NCBI RefSeq assembly: GCF_900188205.1
Contig: NZ_FZOH01000004.1
Coordinates: forward strand, 186,001 to 250,000
Direction of reading: 5' to 3'
DNA length: 64,000 nt
Source: Geodermatophilus saharensis
GTDB taxonomy: Bacteria > Actinomycetota > Actinomycetes > Mycobacteriales > Geodermatophilaceae
The position numbers and the translations under genes were made by a program. Below, piece after piece: positions 51,567 through 62,300 of the stretch; within the stretch, counting starts at the first letter, position 1, and each line of letters begins with the position of its first letter. The notes below the pieces were generated by a model. That model ran no database searches, was not told the origin of the DNA, and saw nothing but the letters and a program-made list of their open reading frames with translations.

Positions 51567-52667
51567 TCAGCCGTCCAGATACCGTCGCAGGTGTTGCGCA
51601 ATGGCGCGGGCGAGACTGACCGGAACTGCGTTACCAATCTGCTTGGCTATCTCGATCTTGGTTCCGCACCACAGGAAATCTTCGGGGAAATCCTGCAGCC
51701 GCGCGGCTTCCAAATGTGTGATCGGGCGGTTGACTCGATTGGCAGCGTCCGTGGGATCCCACTGAGGATGCAGGTACTGCCCCTTCTCGGGCTTGAAGAA
51801 CTCAGTACGGATCGTCAGCGAGGGACTATCCCAGCGCATGCGCCCCATGACGTCGGTGGTGCCGGTCGGCTTGTTGCGCCAGCATGCCGGCTGCAATTCC
51901 GGAGGCAGATCGAATCGTCCTCCGCCAGGGGGGATGCAATCGTATCGCATTAGGGAGGTGAGTTGGGGTCGACGGCCGATATGGAGATCCGAACCCTTGA
52001 ACACGCCGGGGATCGTTTGCCCGAAGAGATCGACGGTCGACATGGGCAGCTCGGTCGTGTGGGGAACCGCCGGAAGACCGGCGATCCGACTACGCACATT
52101 TTCCCACGGCCTGAGGTCGCGCGTCGGGATCTTAGCGTGAGTCGGGGCGGGTAGAGGGATGTGGCCGATACGGGAACCGATTACTATTGTGCGCCGTCGA
52201 CGCTGCGCCACTCCATAGTCGGCGGCAAGCAGAATGCCCCAGGACAGTTTGTAGTCCTTGATTCGGCCACGGCGTGCCTCTTCTAGGAGCATGGCAAACT
52301 CACCACGGGACGAAAATCGCTCGACGTTCTCGACGACGAATACCTTCGGCCGCAAGTCCTCGACCACGCGGATGTACTGCTTCCAAAGCGCGTTCCGGGG
52401 GTCGTCGACATTCTTGCCACCCAGGTTGGAGAAACCCTGGCAGGGCGGACCGCCCACCACCACGTCGGCCCTAGGCAGATCTTGCGTACATACGGCCTCA
52501 ATGTCTGTCCCAAGTATGTGGGACTCACCAAAGTTGGCCGCGTACGTGCTGGCCGCAGCACGGTCCCACTCGACCGCAAGCACCGGATCAAACCCGCCCT
52601 GGACGAAGCCGGCGGTCATGCCGCCGCACCCGCCGAAGAGATCTATGACCGTGGGCCGTTGCTTCAC
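51567..52667 (-). CDS. DNA (cytosine-5) methyltransferase, copy 1
   Basis: A 366-residue C5-MTase that would transfer methyl from SAM to cytosine in DNA. Motif I is VIDLFGGCGGMTAGF; motif IV is GGPPCQGFSNLGG with catalytic Cys76; motif VI is VVENVERF with Glu113; motif VIII is VAQRRRRTIVIG; motif IX includes LTIRTEFF and motif X is KQIGNAVPVSLA. All catalytic motifs are intact. The DNA-recognition region between VIII and IX is short. The local sequence is less GC-rich than the flanks, suggesting transfer. It is divergent from the HNH nuclease gene at 53235 and is one candidate partner for it, or for the Druantia-like genes. Confidence 0.93.
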   Translation of the reverse strand: MKQRPTVIDLFGGCGGMTAGFVQGGFDPVLAVEWDRAAASTYAANFGESHILGTDIEAVCTQDLPRADVVVGGPPCQGFSNLGGKNVDDPRNALWKQYIRVVEDLRPKVFVVENVERFSSRGEFAMLLEEARRGRIKDYKLSWGILLAADYGVAQRRRRTIVIGSRIGHIPLPAPTHAKIPTRDLRPWENVRSRIAGLPAVPHTTELPMSTVDLFGQTIPGVFKGSDLHIGRRPQLTSLMRYDCIPPGGGRFDLPPELQPACWRNKPTGTTDVMGRMRWDSPSLTIRTEFFKPEKGQYLHPQWDPTDAANRVNRPITHLEAARLQDFPEDFLWCGTKIEIAKQIGNAVPVSLARAIAQHLRRYLDG

Positions 52668-53234
52668 TAGGCGGATGCTAGGAGGCCGGACCGACAGCTC
52701 GGAGGAGGCGCGCTTGGCGCGATCCCTGTGGGCTCAAAGATGGCCATGAGACCGGCGCACCGGAAGGCGAGCGTCCCGGACGCCCACATGCCGAAGCTCA
52801 TCCTTTGGCGAGTTGCGGCCCTGAACCTAAGCCTTGGCCCACGAGTCGAGGCGTCAATCACATGACAGCTGGGCCTCGCTGACGGGCCTTAGGCGCTGAA
52901 CAGTCTTCGACCACGAACTGCCGCCTCTATGCCGCGATAGGTCCCATGACGCAGGCTCGCAGTACGATTGACCACGCCGCCAGAGGCGTGCGAGACCCTG
53001 AGCGACGAGGTGGCCAGTCAAATAATCCGGCCCACAAACCTGCATGCCGGTGTAGACAGGCCGATCCGCCAATGAGCCTCTGCCAGGCACTGCTCGGTTA
53101 CAGTTGCCCCACTACTGGCATCGCGACCATCGTCCGCGGTGCACTGTCCCTAGAACGACGGGTCGAGCCTTCCTGCGCGATGATCCGCCGCGGCGCGCTC
53201 AGCCTTTCACAGCCTGCCTGCAGAAGGAGATTTG
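52668..53234. other. 567-base divergent intergenic region
   Basis: This AT-richer stretch separates methyltransferase copy 1 from the HNH nuclease gene and should hold both promoters. Short frames occur, for example minus strand 52667-52861, but none has a convincing start or codon pattern. I see no conserved RNA, repeat or gene fragment I can name. Confidence 0.4.
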
Positions 53235-54239
53235 GTGTTCGACTCGTCCGACTACCTCCACCTCACGAGACCCGAGGCTCGTGACCAATGGGCGTCAATC
53301 GGCGCGCGTCGAGTGCCAGAGCCGGGCAAGCGCCAAGTTGACTTCATTCCTGTTGAGACACTGACCTGTCTCGCTGCAAGCCTCGTGGTGAATCACAGAA
53401 AGTATGGCGGCAACAGTGCTCATCGCGCGGAACCTCCAGTGCCGGCACTGGCGAAGCTCTTCGCTCGGCCGAACAGCTCGATTCTCGCCAAGATGGCGAA
53501 CCTGGATGGGAGCAGGCCGAACGGAGCCAAGCACGAGTCCGGCGTGGCAGCCACGTTGTTCAGTGAGCTAGACCGGCTGGCAGAGACTTACCGGCTTATC
53601 TTGTCGTCCGCTCGAGAGGTCGGCATTAACTCCGGCCGACTTCCCGACTTCCTGGGACTCGAAGGCAACGACGAAGGGATCGACTTGCTATCGCAGGGCG
53701 AACTGGACAGTAGGACCATCGAGATTGAGGCCGAGCAAAAGGCGGCGGCTTGGGCAACCGCCGGGAACAGTGTCAGTCAAGCGGTCACCGAAAGGCTCCT
53801 TGCCGCATCGGCGCGCATCGGACAGCACCGGTTCGCTCTTGGAGTGCTGCAAAATCACGGATACCGGTGCGTCTTCTGCGGCCTGCGAGTTCCAACGGCA
53901 GGCGGCCGGGCCGCCCGGATGCTCACCGCAGGTCACATCAAGCCGTGGCGGTCTAGCGACAATGCCGAACGTCTCGACATTTCCAATGGCCTCGCCGCGT
54001 GCCCCACGCACGACGTCGCATTCGATACGGGCCTGCTGACGGTCGGCGACGACCTGGGAATCCGCGTACTGCCCTCGCTGGAGGCAGCAGCCCTCAGTGA
54101 GTTCTCGATCGGTGCCGCTTTCGGTAGGCCACCATTGGCGACGGCGCTACGGATTCCCCCAACCGCTACATCCCCTGCCATGAAGTACCTCCAATGGCAC
54201 CGGCAGCGCATCTGGCAAGGCGCGAAGACGCTCGCTTGA
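53235..54239 (+). CDS. HNH restriction endonuclease-like protein
   Basis: A 334-residue protein from the GTG at 53235, with AAGGAG 5 bases upstream; a TTG one codon earlier is too close to that site. The C-terminal 140 residues hold an HNH nuclease: HRFALGVLQNHGYRCVFCG, MLTAGHIKPWRSSDNAERLD and NGLAACPTHDVAFDTGLL, the pattern of restriction-type HNH enzymes. The N-terminal 200 residues are helical and may recognise DNA. It is convergent with methyltransferase copy 2 (one base between stops) and divergent from copy 1, so one of them should protect against it. Confidence 0.88.
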   Translation: MFDSSDYLHLTRPEARDQWASIGARRVPEPGKRQVDFIPVETLTCLAASLVVNHRKYGGNSAHRAEPPVPALAKLFARPNSSILAKMANLDGSRPNGAKHESGVAATLFSELDRLAETYRLILSSAREVGINSGRLPDFLGLEGNDEGIDLLSQGELDSRTIEIEAEQKAAAWATAGNSVSQAVTERLLAASARIGQHRFALGVLQNHGYRCVFCGLRVPTAGGRAARMLTAGHIKPWRSSDNAERLDISNGLAACPTHDVAFDTGLLTVGDDLGIRVLPSLEAAALSEFSIGAAFGRPPLATALRIPPTATSPAMKYLQWHRQRIWQGAKTLA

Positions 54240-54240
54240 C

Positions 54241-55593
54241 TCAGCTGATGCGCCCAAGACGCTTCCGCTCGGCGAACGCTTCGTGGCGGATGTGGTCAGC
54301 CTGGCCCTGGAAAGCCTTCCACTCGCCGAGCAAGTACGAGCGCCGACCTGCAGGACCCCGCTGTTCAACGACGAAGTCGTGCTGGATTAGCGTGATGCGC
54401 TTCTCCACGTCCTCGACTGAGATGCGGCCGCCCAGCAGCTTACTGATCCGATGAGCGGTCATGTACTCCGCGCGGTCCCGCATGACGTGGTAGACCTCAT
54501 CGTGCATCCGCAGGTCACCCCGCGGCGTACCAGCCGCCTTGTCCTTGCGCAGCGCGCGGGCGATGCTCTCACCAACTGCTCGCGCCACCGGCGGCGGGAA
54601 AGCGTTTCCAATCTGGCGGTAACGACTGGTCTTCTGGCCGACGAACTTCCATTCGTAAGACGGCTCGTCCAGCCAACCCTGTAGTCGCTTCACCATATCG
54701 ACGGTAAGCTTTGGCCCGCGCTTGTTCTGATCCGCATCCCTATCCCAGTCCGGGCCTGGAGCGGCATTGGCGAGGCCATGGGCATCTACCCAAAGCGCCT
54801 CCCACGCTCGCTTCGCTCTAGTTGGGCCCAGGTCAGCTCCACCGTGCTTCTTGCTCCCACCAACGATGGTCGGAGCAATTTTGTCGGCTCGTTCAACCCA
54901 CTCATCAAGGTAGGGAAAGCCGTTCACCCCCATCAGGCCGGCGATGGTTGAAGAGACGGTGGCGCTGGTCGGCTTGGGCTCGGGCCACTCGAAGTAGTCC
55001 ACGTACTCCTTGCGCAAGGCCACGAGCACCATCCGGGGGCGGAGTTGCGGAACGCCGTAGTCCTTCGCTTCCAGCAACTTCCAGTCAGCTACGTAGCCGT
55101 ACGCCCCGAGCTGATCGACCACAGCCTGGCGATAGCCACCAAAACGGGCGTCGTTCAGTCCGCGAACGTTCTCCAGCAGGACGGCCTCCGGTTGGATGCG
55201 ACCAGCCAAGTTGACGGCCCACGCGAAGAGGTCGCGCTCGTCACTGGAGCCCAGCTGCTTGCCAGCAACGCTGAAGGGAGGGCACGGAACTCCGCCGGCG
55301 AGCAGAGTGACCTCTCCGCGGTGGGCCTCCGGCTGCCACACAGCCTCGCTGGCCACATCGCCGACGGCGACCAGCGACGTCATGTCCTCATCGGGATGCA
55401 GTCGCTCCATGTTGGTGCGGAGGGTCTCGGCCGCCGTAGGATCAAGTTCGACCGCCAACCGATGCCGGAAGCCCGCCAGATGCAGCCCCAGAGACTGTCC
55501 GCCAGCGCCTGCGCAGATCTCAACGACGTTGATGTCACTCACACGCTTCCCCTCACCACTCGCCTCGTCGGACGCCGCGCTCGCCGAGGACAT
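54241..55593 (-). CDS. DNA (cytosine-5) methyltransferase, copy 2
   Basis: Up to 450 residues. Motif I VVEICAGAGGQSLGLHLAG, motif IV GGVPCPPFSVAGKQLG with catalytic Cys104, motif VI LLENVRGLNDARFGG (Glu141), motif VIII VPQLRPRMVLVAL and motif X RQIGNAFPPPVARAVGE are present. A C-terminal extension of about 100 residues (DEVYHVMRDRAEYMTAHRIS) follows the core and has a helical, possibly DNA-binding character. The GTG at 55542 has a better ribosome-binding site (GAGGGG) and places motif I eight residues from the start, so it may be the true start. It is divergent from the Vsr gene, a classic pairing. Confidence 0.92.
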   Translation of the reverse strand: MSSASAASDEASGEGKRVSDINVVEICAGAGGQSLGLHLAGFRHRLAVELDPTAAETLRTNMERLHPDEDMTSLVAVGDVASEAVWQPEAHRGEVTLLAGGVPCPPFSVAGKQLGSSDERDLFAWAVNLAGRIQPEAVLLENVRGLNDARFGGYRQAVVDQLGAYGYVADWKLLEAKDYGVPQLRPRMVLVALRKEYVDYFEWPEPKPTSATVSSTIAGLMGVNGFPYLDEWVERADKIAPTIVGGSKKHGGADLGPTRAKRAWEALWVDAHGLANAAPGPDWDRDADQNKRGPKLTVDMVKRLQGWLDEPSYEWKFVGQKTSRYRQIGNAFPPPVARAVGESIARALRKDKAAGTPRGDLRMHDEVYHVMRDRAEYMTAHRISKLLGGRISVEDVEKRITLIQHDFVVEQRGPAGRRSYLLGEWKAFQGQADHIRHEAFAERKRLGRIS

Positions 55594-55642
55594 CCTGACT
55601 CACCAACTGCTGCAGTCCTCCCACGGCGCGCAGACTCGACAC

Positions 55643-56113
55643 GTGCCACAGCCCAACGGGGAAGCGACAACGGACGCGCGCCAACCCCGAGCGCTCAGTC
55701 CGGGCCGGTCCCGCAACATGCAGGCCAACCGCCGGGTCGACTCGAAGCCCGAGATCAAGCTCCGTTCTGCACTGCACGCCCGCGGCCTCCGCTTCAGGAA
55801 GGACCATCGGCTCGATCTGCCTGGCGCCAGGGTCAGACCAGACATCGTGTTCACCCGGCGCAAGGTCGCCGTGTTCGTCGACGGGTGCTTCTGGCATGTG
55901 TGTCCGGTGCACGGACGGCAGCCCACCCGCAACGAGTGGTACTGGACTCCCAAGCTCCGCCGGAACGTCGAGCGCGACGAGCAAGCCAACGCCGCGCTTC
56001 AAGACGCCGGCTGGAGCGTCGTGAGGGTGTGGGAGCACGCAGGGCTCGAGGAAGCCATCCAGGCGGTCCTTGCGGCGGTTGAACACGCCCCCGACGGTAC
56101 GAGGCGGGTCTGA
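55643..56113 (+). CDS. vsr: very short patch repair (Vsr) endonuclease
   Basis: A 156-residue protein that would nick DNA at T:G mismatches formed when 5-methylcytosine deaminates. The family pattern is clear: LSPGRSRNMQANRRVDSKPE, RFRKDHRLDLPGARVRPDIV, VAVFVDGCFWHVCPVHG and NEWYWTPKLRRNVERDEQ, with the catalytic Asp in RPDIVF and the zinc-binding Cys/His residues. The GTG at 55643 is chosen because Vsr proteins start shortly before the LSPxxRSRNM helix. It lies 50 bases from the divergent methyltransferase copy 2, matching its role as that enzyme's repair partner. Confidence 0.92.
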   Translation: MPQPNGEATTDARQPRALSPGRSRNMQANRRVDSKPEIKLRSALHARGLRFRKDHRLDLPGARVRPDIVFTRRKVAVFVDGCFWHVCPVHGRQPTRNEWYWTPKLRRNVERDEQANAALQDAGWSVVRVWEHAGLEEAIQAVLAAVEHAPDGTRRV

Positions 56114-56303
56114 CAGTTCCCGCGTCGCTGCTGACCCCCCAACTACTCGGACTGCTCCCACCGTGTCCCGTCTGCCGTGGTTAGACGTCCAGGTCGCCCC
56201 ACCAGCCTCGTCTCACGCATATGGCCCAAGTCTCCCGCCACTGGCCAAGTCCGCCCCTCATGCGTTTAGTGTGCCTAGCGTCACGGAACATGGGGGGCGA
56301 GCA

Positions 56304-58394
56304 ATGCCCAACGGGGAGCAGACCTGGGGCTGGGATCAATGGCAGGCCGAGCTGATTGCTGCCTACTTCCAGCCCTCGCCCTCCACGCCCTGGACGTTCT
56401 TCCTCGACGAGGCTGAGGCGAGGCGTCTCTGGCCTGATCTGGATGGGCCTGCCCAGCAGCTGGCGCAGTGCGTGAATGCCCACTTGCGATGGCAGTCCCC
56501 AACCGGTCTGTTCGGGGCACTCCCGACGCCATGGTCGCAATGGCGGTTGCACCGCAGCGTTCCCCCGCCGAACCTCCCTGTCCTCGCAGTCTCTGTGCTC
56601 GCAGCCGCGGCCATGCACCGGGACGCCGTCGCCAGTTCCAACGCCTACTTCCTGCGCCTCGCTCAGCTATTGAGGCCGGAGCTGACGGGTGACGAACTCG
56701 TCAGCGCGAAGGACCGGCTCGCACAGAACTTCGACACCGTAGCGGGATGGTGGAAGGACCTGGGGGCCTGGGTCGGCGACAGGGCGGATGAGTTTGGAGA
56801 GAGCACCATCCGGACTCACCCGACCCTGACACGGATCGGGTACCCACTGTCGCAATCGCTCGTCCGCTTCTCGGACAGAATGCGGCTGACTCACTTCTTC
56901 GCAGCCCTCGACATCCAGCATCTTGGCGTGCCGCCGGCCCCGGAACTGGTGCGCCACCTCTCTCTTTGGGCGAGTCGCCCTCGCGGCCTCTCCGATGCCT
57001 TCACCCGGGCGCTCAGGAACGAAGACCTCCGGCTACTGATCTGCGAGCACGTACATCGGCTGGCTCAATCCTGGGATGGCGTGGTCCTCACAGCACGCGG
57101 ACGGCAGCAACTGGAACTGCGGGTGACGCTCGATCTCGACGAGATGACAGCCGGCTGGGCCATTCCGGTGATCGAGGGCACCCCTGAGCTCACCCTCGCC
57201 TGCGGATCAAGCACGCTCACCCTGAGTGCTCCGGACTGGGGTGGCCTGTATGAGATCGAAGGGCAGCTGCCCAACGCCAGCTCACTGATGGACACCACCG
57301 TCAGCGTCTCCAGTGAGCGATATGAGGGCTCCTTCCGCTTCCGTCCGCTGGCCGCCTTCCGAGGCCACCCGGACGCTGGATGGATAAGCGTCGACTCGAT
57401 GCTCCCGTACGAAAAGCACGTTCTCGCAGTGCTCCCGCAGCATCGCGAGACGGTCGAGTCAGTGTTGGCAGCGGCAGCTGACTCTTCGTTTCGCCAGCTT
57501 CGCCAGCATCCAGACAAGCCATTGATCCGCGGGCGGATCATCTACACAGACGTCATCCTCACCGACGCGCACGCCTTCGAGTCAGCAGTCAAGGGCATCC
57601 AACCGGAGTTGGTGTCCCTCCTTCGCCCGGACCCCAGCCCTCGTCCACAACTGAAGAACGGGCTTCCAGTCGCACAGGCGATGGGACGCGGCCACTATCT
57701 CGAAGGCGGAGCACCCGACCTGCTCCTGCCCGTCTCCGACAAGCCACGGCAGGTACGCGCGGCGCTCGACGGCGTCGAGCAGGAACACCCCTTCGCGGCA
57801 ACCGGCTTCCCCATTCCGCTTCGAAAGCTCGACTTGGAACCGGGGGATCACACACTCGAGGTCGACGGCATCAAGCTCACGTTCCGTATCTGCCGCGCAG
57901 ATGAGATCCCGGCGGCTCGTCGGGATCCTTTGACCTGGGACGTGACGTTCGGCGATCCGGTGGCACCCACTTACAGATTGGTTCGTGGCGAGCGGAGCTC
58001 CGATGGCCTGGCCGGCGCGCTTGTACCAGGAAACGTCCGGGAGCCGCTGCTCTTGCGTCGAGGCAGCAGGGACTTCTGGTTGATCGGTCGCGACGGGCGC
58101 GCATGGGGTGTGACTCCTCCACCGCCGTCCGCCGTGTACGCCCGGCACGACCTTCCGGCGTCTCAGTTCTGGGAACTGCTCCCGCCAACGGACGCGATGT
58201 GGGTCCTCGAGGTGGACCGCCGGACCAACCAGCTGCGGAAGCCGCACCGTCTCGGATGGATCGAGCCCCACATCACCGAGCTCGACGCGGCCAGCGATGG
58301 TCTATGGGCCGACATCACACAGACATGGCGAGGGGCTGACCCGATTCTGGATCGGTACATCAGCGCATGGGAGGGCAAGAGCCGTGCTCGGTGA
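56304..58394 (+). CDS. large protein of unknown function, candidate DruF-like
   Basis: A 696-residue protein from the ATG at 56304. The N-terminal third is helical and Trp-rich (MPNGEQTWGWDQWQAELIAA, then LNAHLRWQSPTG-like residues); the C-terminal half is beta-rich with Ig-like strands (AIPVIEGTPELTLACGSSTL, LEPGDHTLEVDGIKLTF). No nuclease or ATPase motif is visible. It overlaps the next gene by 11 bases and is followed by a DUF1998-type helicase, the order of DruF, DruG and DruE in type II Druantia. Assignment rests on gene order and size, not on a motif. Confidence 0.6.
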   Translation: MPNGEQTWGWDQWQAELIAAYFQPSPSTPWTFFLDEAEARRLWPDLDGPAQQLAQCVNAHLRWQSPTGLFGALPTPWSQWRLHRSVPPPNLPVLAVSVLAAAAMHRDAVASSNAYFLRLAQLLRPELTGDELVSAKDRLAQNFDTVAGWWKDLGAWVGDRADEFGESTIRTHPTLTRIGYPLSQSLVRFSDRMRLTHFFAALDIQHLGVPPAPELVRHLSLWASRPRGLSDAFTRALRNEDLRLLICEHVHRLAQSWDGVVLTARGRQQLELRVTLDLDEMTAGWAIPVIEGTPELTLACGSSTLTLSAPDWGGLYEIEGQLPNASSLMDTTVSVSSERYEGSFRFRPLAAFRGHPDAGWISVDSMLPYEKHVLAVLPQHRETVESVLAAAADSSFRQLRQHPDKPLIRGRIIYTDVILTDAHAFESAVKGIQPELVSLLRPDPSPRPQLKNGLPVAQAMGRGHYLEGGAPDLLLPVSDKPRQVRAALDGVEQEHPFAATGFPIPLRKLDLEPGDHTLEVDGIKLTFRICRADEIPAARRDPLTWDVTFGDPVAPTYRLVRGERSSDGLAGALVPGNVREPLLLRRGSRDFWLIGRDGRAWGVTPPPPSAVYARHDLPASQFWELLPPTDAMWVLEVDRRTNQLRKPHRLGWIEPHITELDAASDGLWADITQTWRGADPILDRYISAWEGKSRAR

Positions 58395-59298
58395 CCTCCT
58401 GGCTGAATGGCTTGCTGTGCAGGGCTCGGGATCCATCGACCAGTTCCGGCGAGCTCACGATTGGATCGCCCGGTCAGCAGACATCATGGCTCCCACATTC
58501 GAAGCCGGACGTTGGCTCCGCGACATGTCGGCGCTCGGCCACATCGAAGTCGATTGGGAGAGCGGCCGCTGGTCTACCACACCGCTGGTGGTGACTCGTC
58601 TTCCGGAAAGCGATGGACTCGCATTGCTGGTGGGCTGCAGAACAGGCGTCACACTGCAGGCGATTTCCGACCTCGATGTCGAGGTTCTCCAGCTTGATCA
58701 GGTCACGCAGACGCAAGGCGTTGCTCGTCCTTCCGTCGTCCTCCTGCAGTACGGCGGGCCAGACGACCTTGATGCAGTCAGCAAGGCGCTGAGCGCCGAG
58801 TACGTGCCGTGCGCAGCCGGGCAACTCAGCCAGCGACTGACGCCGCCTCAGCTTGGCGAGCCTGCTGCCCCGCCCAGTTACCAGAATCAGACTCTCGAGC
58901 GCTTCAATCCGCGGTCGCTCCGCTGGGGCCCAGCCGACCGTACGGGTCCTCAGCAGGGTGCCTATCGCTATGAGCACTTCGGCCGTAAGCATCACCTGTT
59001 CCTGGGGAGGGACGGGTGGCGTCATGCCGACATGGCCGCCGCCGTCTTCGCTGCTCTCCGGGAGGTCAACGCATCCACGCTCAGGTGGCGTCCAGATGGC
59101 AACGGCCGGGATGTCGGCTCTTTGTACGTTGACTGGGGCGCCCCATTGCCGACGCTCCACCAGCGTTGCCTGGTCCTGTGCAGTGGCTTCACCCCGCACT
59201 TCTTCGATCGTGCCTTCACCGGCGTTTACGACAACGTCCCTCGCTCGATCGCCGGCGCCGTCGCGTCCTCGCTCGGGCAACACCTCGAGACCATCTAG
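58384..59298 (+). CDS. protein of unknown function, candidate DruG-like
   Basis: A 304-residue protein from the GTG at 58384 (GGAGGG 8 bases upstream), overlapping the previous gene's end. Segments such as DWIARSADIMAPTFEAGRWL, HIEVDWESGRWSTTPLVVTR and YEHFGRKHHLFLGRDGWR alternate helices and strands; the N-terminal 75 residues may be a winged helix. No catalytic motif is recognised. It lies 9 bases before the helicase gene, in a tight operon. DruG is proposed by position only. Confidence 0.58.
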   Translation: MLGDLLAEWLAVQGSGSIDQFRRAHDWIARSADIMAPTFEAGRWLRDMSALGHIEVDWESGRWSTTPLVVTRLPESDGLALLVGCRTGVTLQAISDLDVEVLQLDQVTQTQGVARPSVVLLQYGGPDDLDAVSKALSAEYVPCAAGQLSQRLTPPQLGEPAAPPSYQNQTLERFNPRSLRWGPADRTGPQQGAYRYEHFGRKHHLFLGRDGWRHADMAAAVFAALREVNASTLRWRPDGNGRDVGSLYVDWGAPLPTLHQRCLVLCSGFTPHFFDRAFTGVYDNVPRSIAGAVASSLGQHLETI

Positions 59299-59307
59299 GA
59301 GCAGCAC

Positions 59308-62300
59308 GTGGAGCAAGCGAGCACCGGGCTGGATGTCGTAGGCAGCTTCGAGCGACTGCGGGATGCCTTCTTCAGGTACTACAACACCCCGTTCGGGCTC
59401 GCCGACGAGGAGCTGCAGCGCGAACGGCAGGACCTCCTGGACCAGGACAACGGCGTCTACCGACGCCCCCTGATCGAGCTTCGGCCGGAATACACGCTGG
59501 CTGGCCACGACCTAGCTGCATCGGCGGCCGCCGGGGGCGCTGCACCAGAACTGGCTGACTTCGCGGCCGCGGGCCTGATCCCGGCGGGACGTCAGTTGTA
59601 TCGGCACCAGGAAGAGGCCCTTGCCGTCGGGCGGCGCGCGGATCGCAACATGGTCATTACCGCGGGCACCGGATCGGGTAAGACGGAGTCGTTCCTGCTG
59701 CCCATCCTCGATTCACTGCTCGAGGAGTCGCGTTCATGGACGGGGACACGCGGGCCGGCAAGCAGCTGGTGGCAGGACGAGAACGGCGCTTTCGTGCCAC
59801 AGCGCAAGGGCGAGGTGGGGCGCCCACAAGCGGTGCGCGCGATGATCCTCTACCCGATGAACGCCCTCGTGGACGATCAGCTCATCAGACTGAGGAAGGC
59901 CCTGGACAGCGACCATGCCAGGGCCTGGCTGGACGCCAATCGCAATGGGCACCGATTCTTCTTCGGCCGCTACACCGGGGCCACACCTGTGACGGGAAGC
60001 CCCGATGACAACCGGGCAGTGAGGGATCTCCGCCGCCTGCTCCGCGACCTGGACGGCCGATCCGCCAAGGCACAAGCGCTCGGTGGCGAGACGCAGTACT
60101 TCATGCCGCGACTTGGCGGTGCAGAGATGCGCAGCCGGTGGGACATGCTGGATGCGCCGCCGGACGTCCTCATCACCAACTACAGCATGTTGAACGTCAT
60201 GCTCCTCCGGGACCGCGAGAGCGCCTTCTTCGAGCAGACACGTCAGTGGCTTCAATCGGATGCCGCGCACCGGTTCACACTCGTCATCGACGAGTTGCAC
60301 ACCTACCGGGGAACCGCGGGCACCGAGGTCGCCTTGCTCATCCGGAACCTCCGGAACCGGCTCGGTCTCATCGAGTCCCCCGGACAACTGCGCGTGCTTG
60401 CCGCCTCGGCCAGCCTGGATCCCGCACGGGATCGCAAGTACATCCAGGACTTCTTCGGGCTGGATGAGGGGACCTTCGAATTCCTGCAGGGCGACACGGT
60501 CCAGCCGAACCCCCTTCGTGCCGACATCTCACAGGCCGCTGAGGACCTGGCTGGAGCATCCGACGCCAAGGAAGCACTGCGAGTGGCAGAGGCCTCCGGC
60601 GCTCCCACGGCACTGCGAAGCGCCTTCCACCTGGGCGCGGATGGTCGCGCCCTTCCCGCCCCCGAGGCCAAAGACGAGCGCCAGCTCGAGGGTCTCCTGT
60701 TCGGGCAGGCCGACAGCTCCGTCGCCAAGGCCGCCCTGACGAACCTCCTCGCGGCCATCCCGTTAAGTGAGGACCGACCGGGTTGGCCCCGTCTGCGCGC
60801 CCACCTGTTCTTCCGCAACGTCCCCGGGATGTGGGCGTGCACCGATCCGCGCTGCCCGGACGCGCCGTCACGCACGACGGAAGTTCCTACGGTGGGCCGA
60901 CTCTTCGCCGAGCCGACGACGCGGTGTACATGCGGGGCACGGGTACTCGAGCTGCTCTACTGCCAGAACTGCGGCGACGTCCTGCTCGGGGGTTTCGTGC
61001 CCGCTGGCGAGACCCAGCTGAGCCCTTTCAGGAGCCTCATGCTCGCCGACGTGCCTGATCTCGCGAAGATGCCCGACCAGGTCTCGCTCGAGCGGACAGC
61101 TGACAACTTCCTGGTCTACTGGCCTCGTACGGCGAAGCCGGAGCTGGATGACCTTGCATGGGACGCGGACGGGAAGAAGGTCGACTACGCATACCGGCCC
61201 AGCATCCTGATCCCCGCGAGCGGCGAGGTGCGCAACGCCCTGCAGGGCAAGCAGCCAACCGGCTGGACCTTCCACGTGACGTCGAAGATCGACCGGAAGA
61301 CGGGCAGACCTCAGCGCGACCTCACGTCGCTCTCTCCTTTTCCGACCCGCTGTCCCAGCTGTGCGGACGACTGGGAGATCCGCCACACGAAAGCCGGGAC
61401 AGTCCCGCCCACCGATCCCTTGCGCCAGCGGAGCCCCATCCGGGGCATGCGGACCGGCTTCGAGAAGATCAACCAGGTCCTCGTCACCGAACTCGTCGAA
61501 GGGCTGGACGACGACCAGCGCAAGGCGATCGTGTTCACCGACAGCCGGCAGGACGCCGCGAAGCTCTCGGCGGGCATGGGGCTACGGCACTACCAGGACC
61601 TCCTGCGCCTCCTCGTGCATGAGCGTGTCGCCGCAGCCGCCGATGCCGCGGACGACGTCGCAGCCGCCAAGCGCTTCTTCGTAGACCGCGACCGCACGGA
61701 GGAGACACGACAGGCGACGAAGCGGCTCAAGCAGCGCTTCGGCGCGAAGTACGACCGCGCTGCCGAGTTGTGGCGGGATGAAGACGACGAGGCGCACACC
61801 GGGGAACTGGCGCAGCTGGAATCGGAACTTGCAGCTGCCACTCCCCTCAGCGACGTCGCCAATCAAGTCGGCGAGACCCTGCTCAGCCTGGGCGTGAACC
61901 CGGGGGGTCCCAGCCCTTCCTTGAACTCGGCACACAACGGGCAACAGGACCCCACCCCGTGGTCTTCGCTCTTCGATTGGACGACCACTCCCGCCCGCCC
62001 GCGCGCGGGACTCGGGCTGACTGAGCAAGAGCTTCTGGGCCGTATCGACGACAACCTGAAGTCAGAGGTCATCGAGGGCCTGTTCTCCGGCGCCGGCCGG
62101 GACTTCGAGTCCCTGGGCCTGGGCTGGCTCACGCTCGCCTCGGATCAGGCTCGGCCCGACCTGGAGCCGGCGTCCATGCCCGCGATCGCCCGGTCGAGCC
62201 TCCGGGTCCTCGGCGATCTGCGGCGCTTCTTCGGACTTCGGGATCCCCGAGACAAGGCCCACGCACGATTGACGGCCTACTGGGACGCGGTCGCGCGCAC

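Noticed and set aside
52667-52861. 64-residue minus-strand frame upstream of methyltransferase copy 1
   Set aside because: Overlaps the methyltransferase start region and has no recognisable features.
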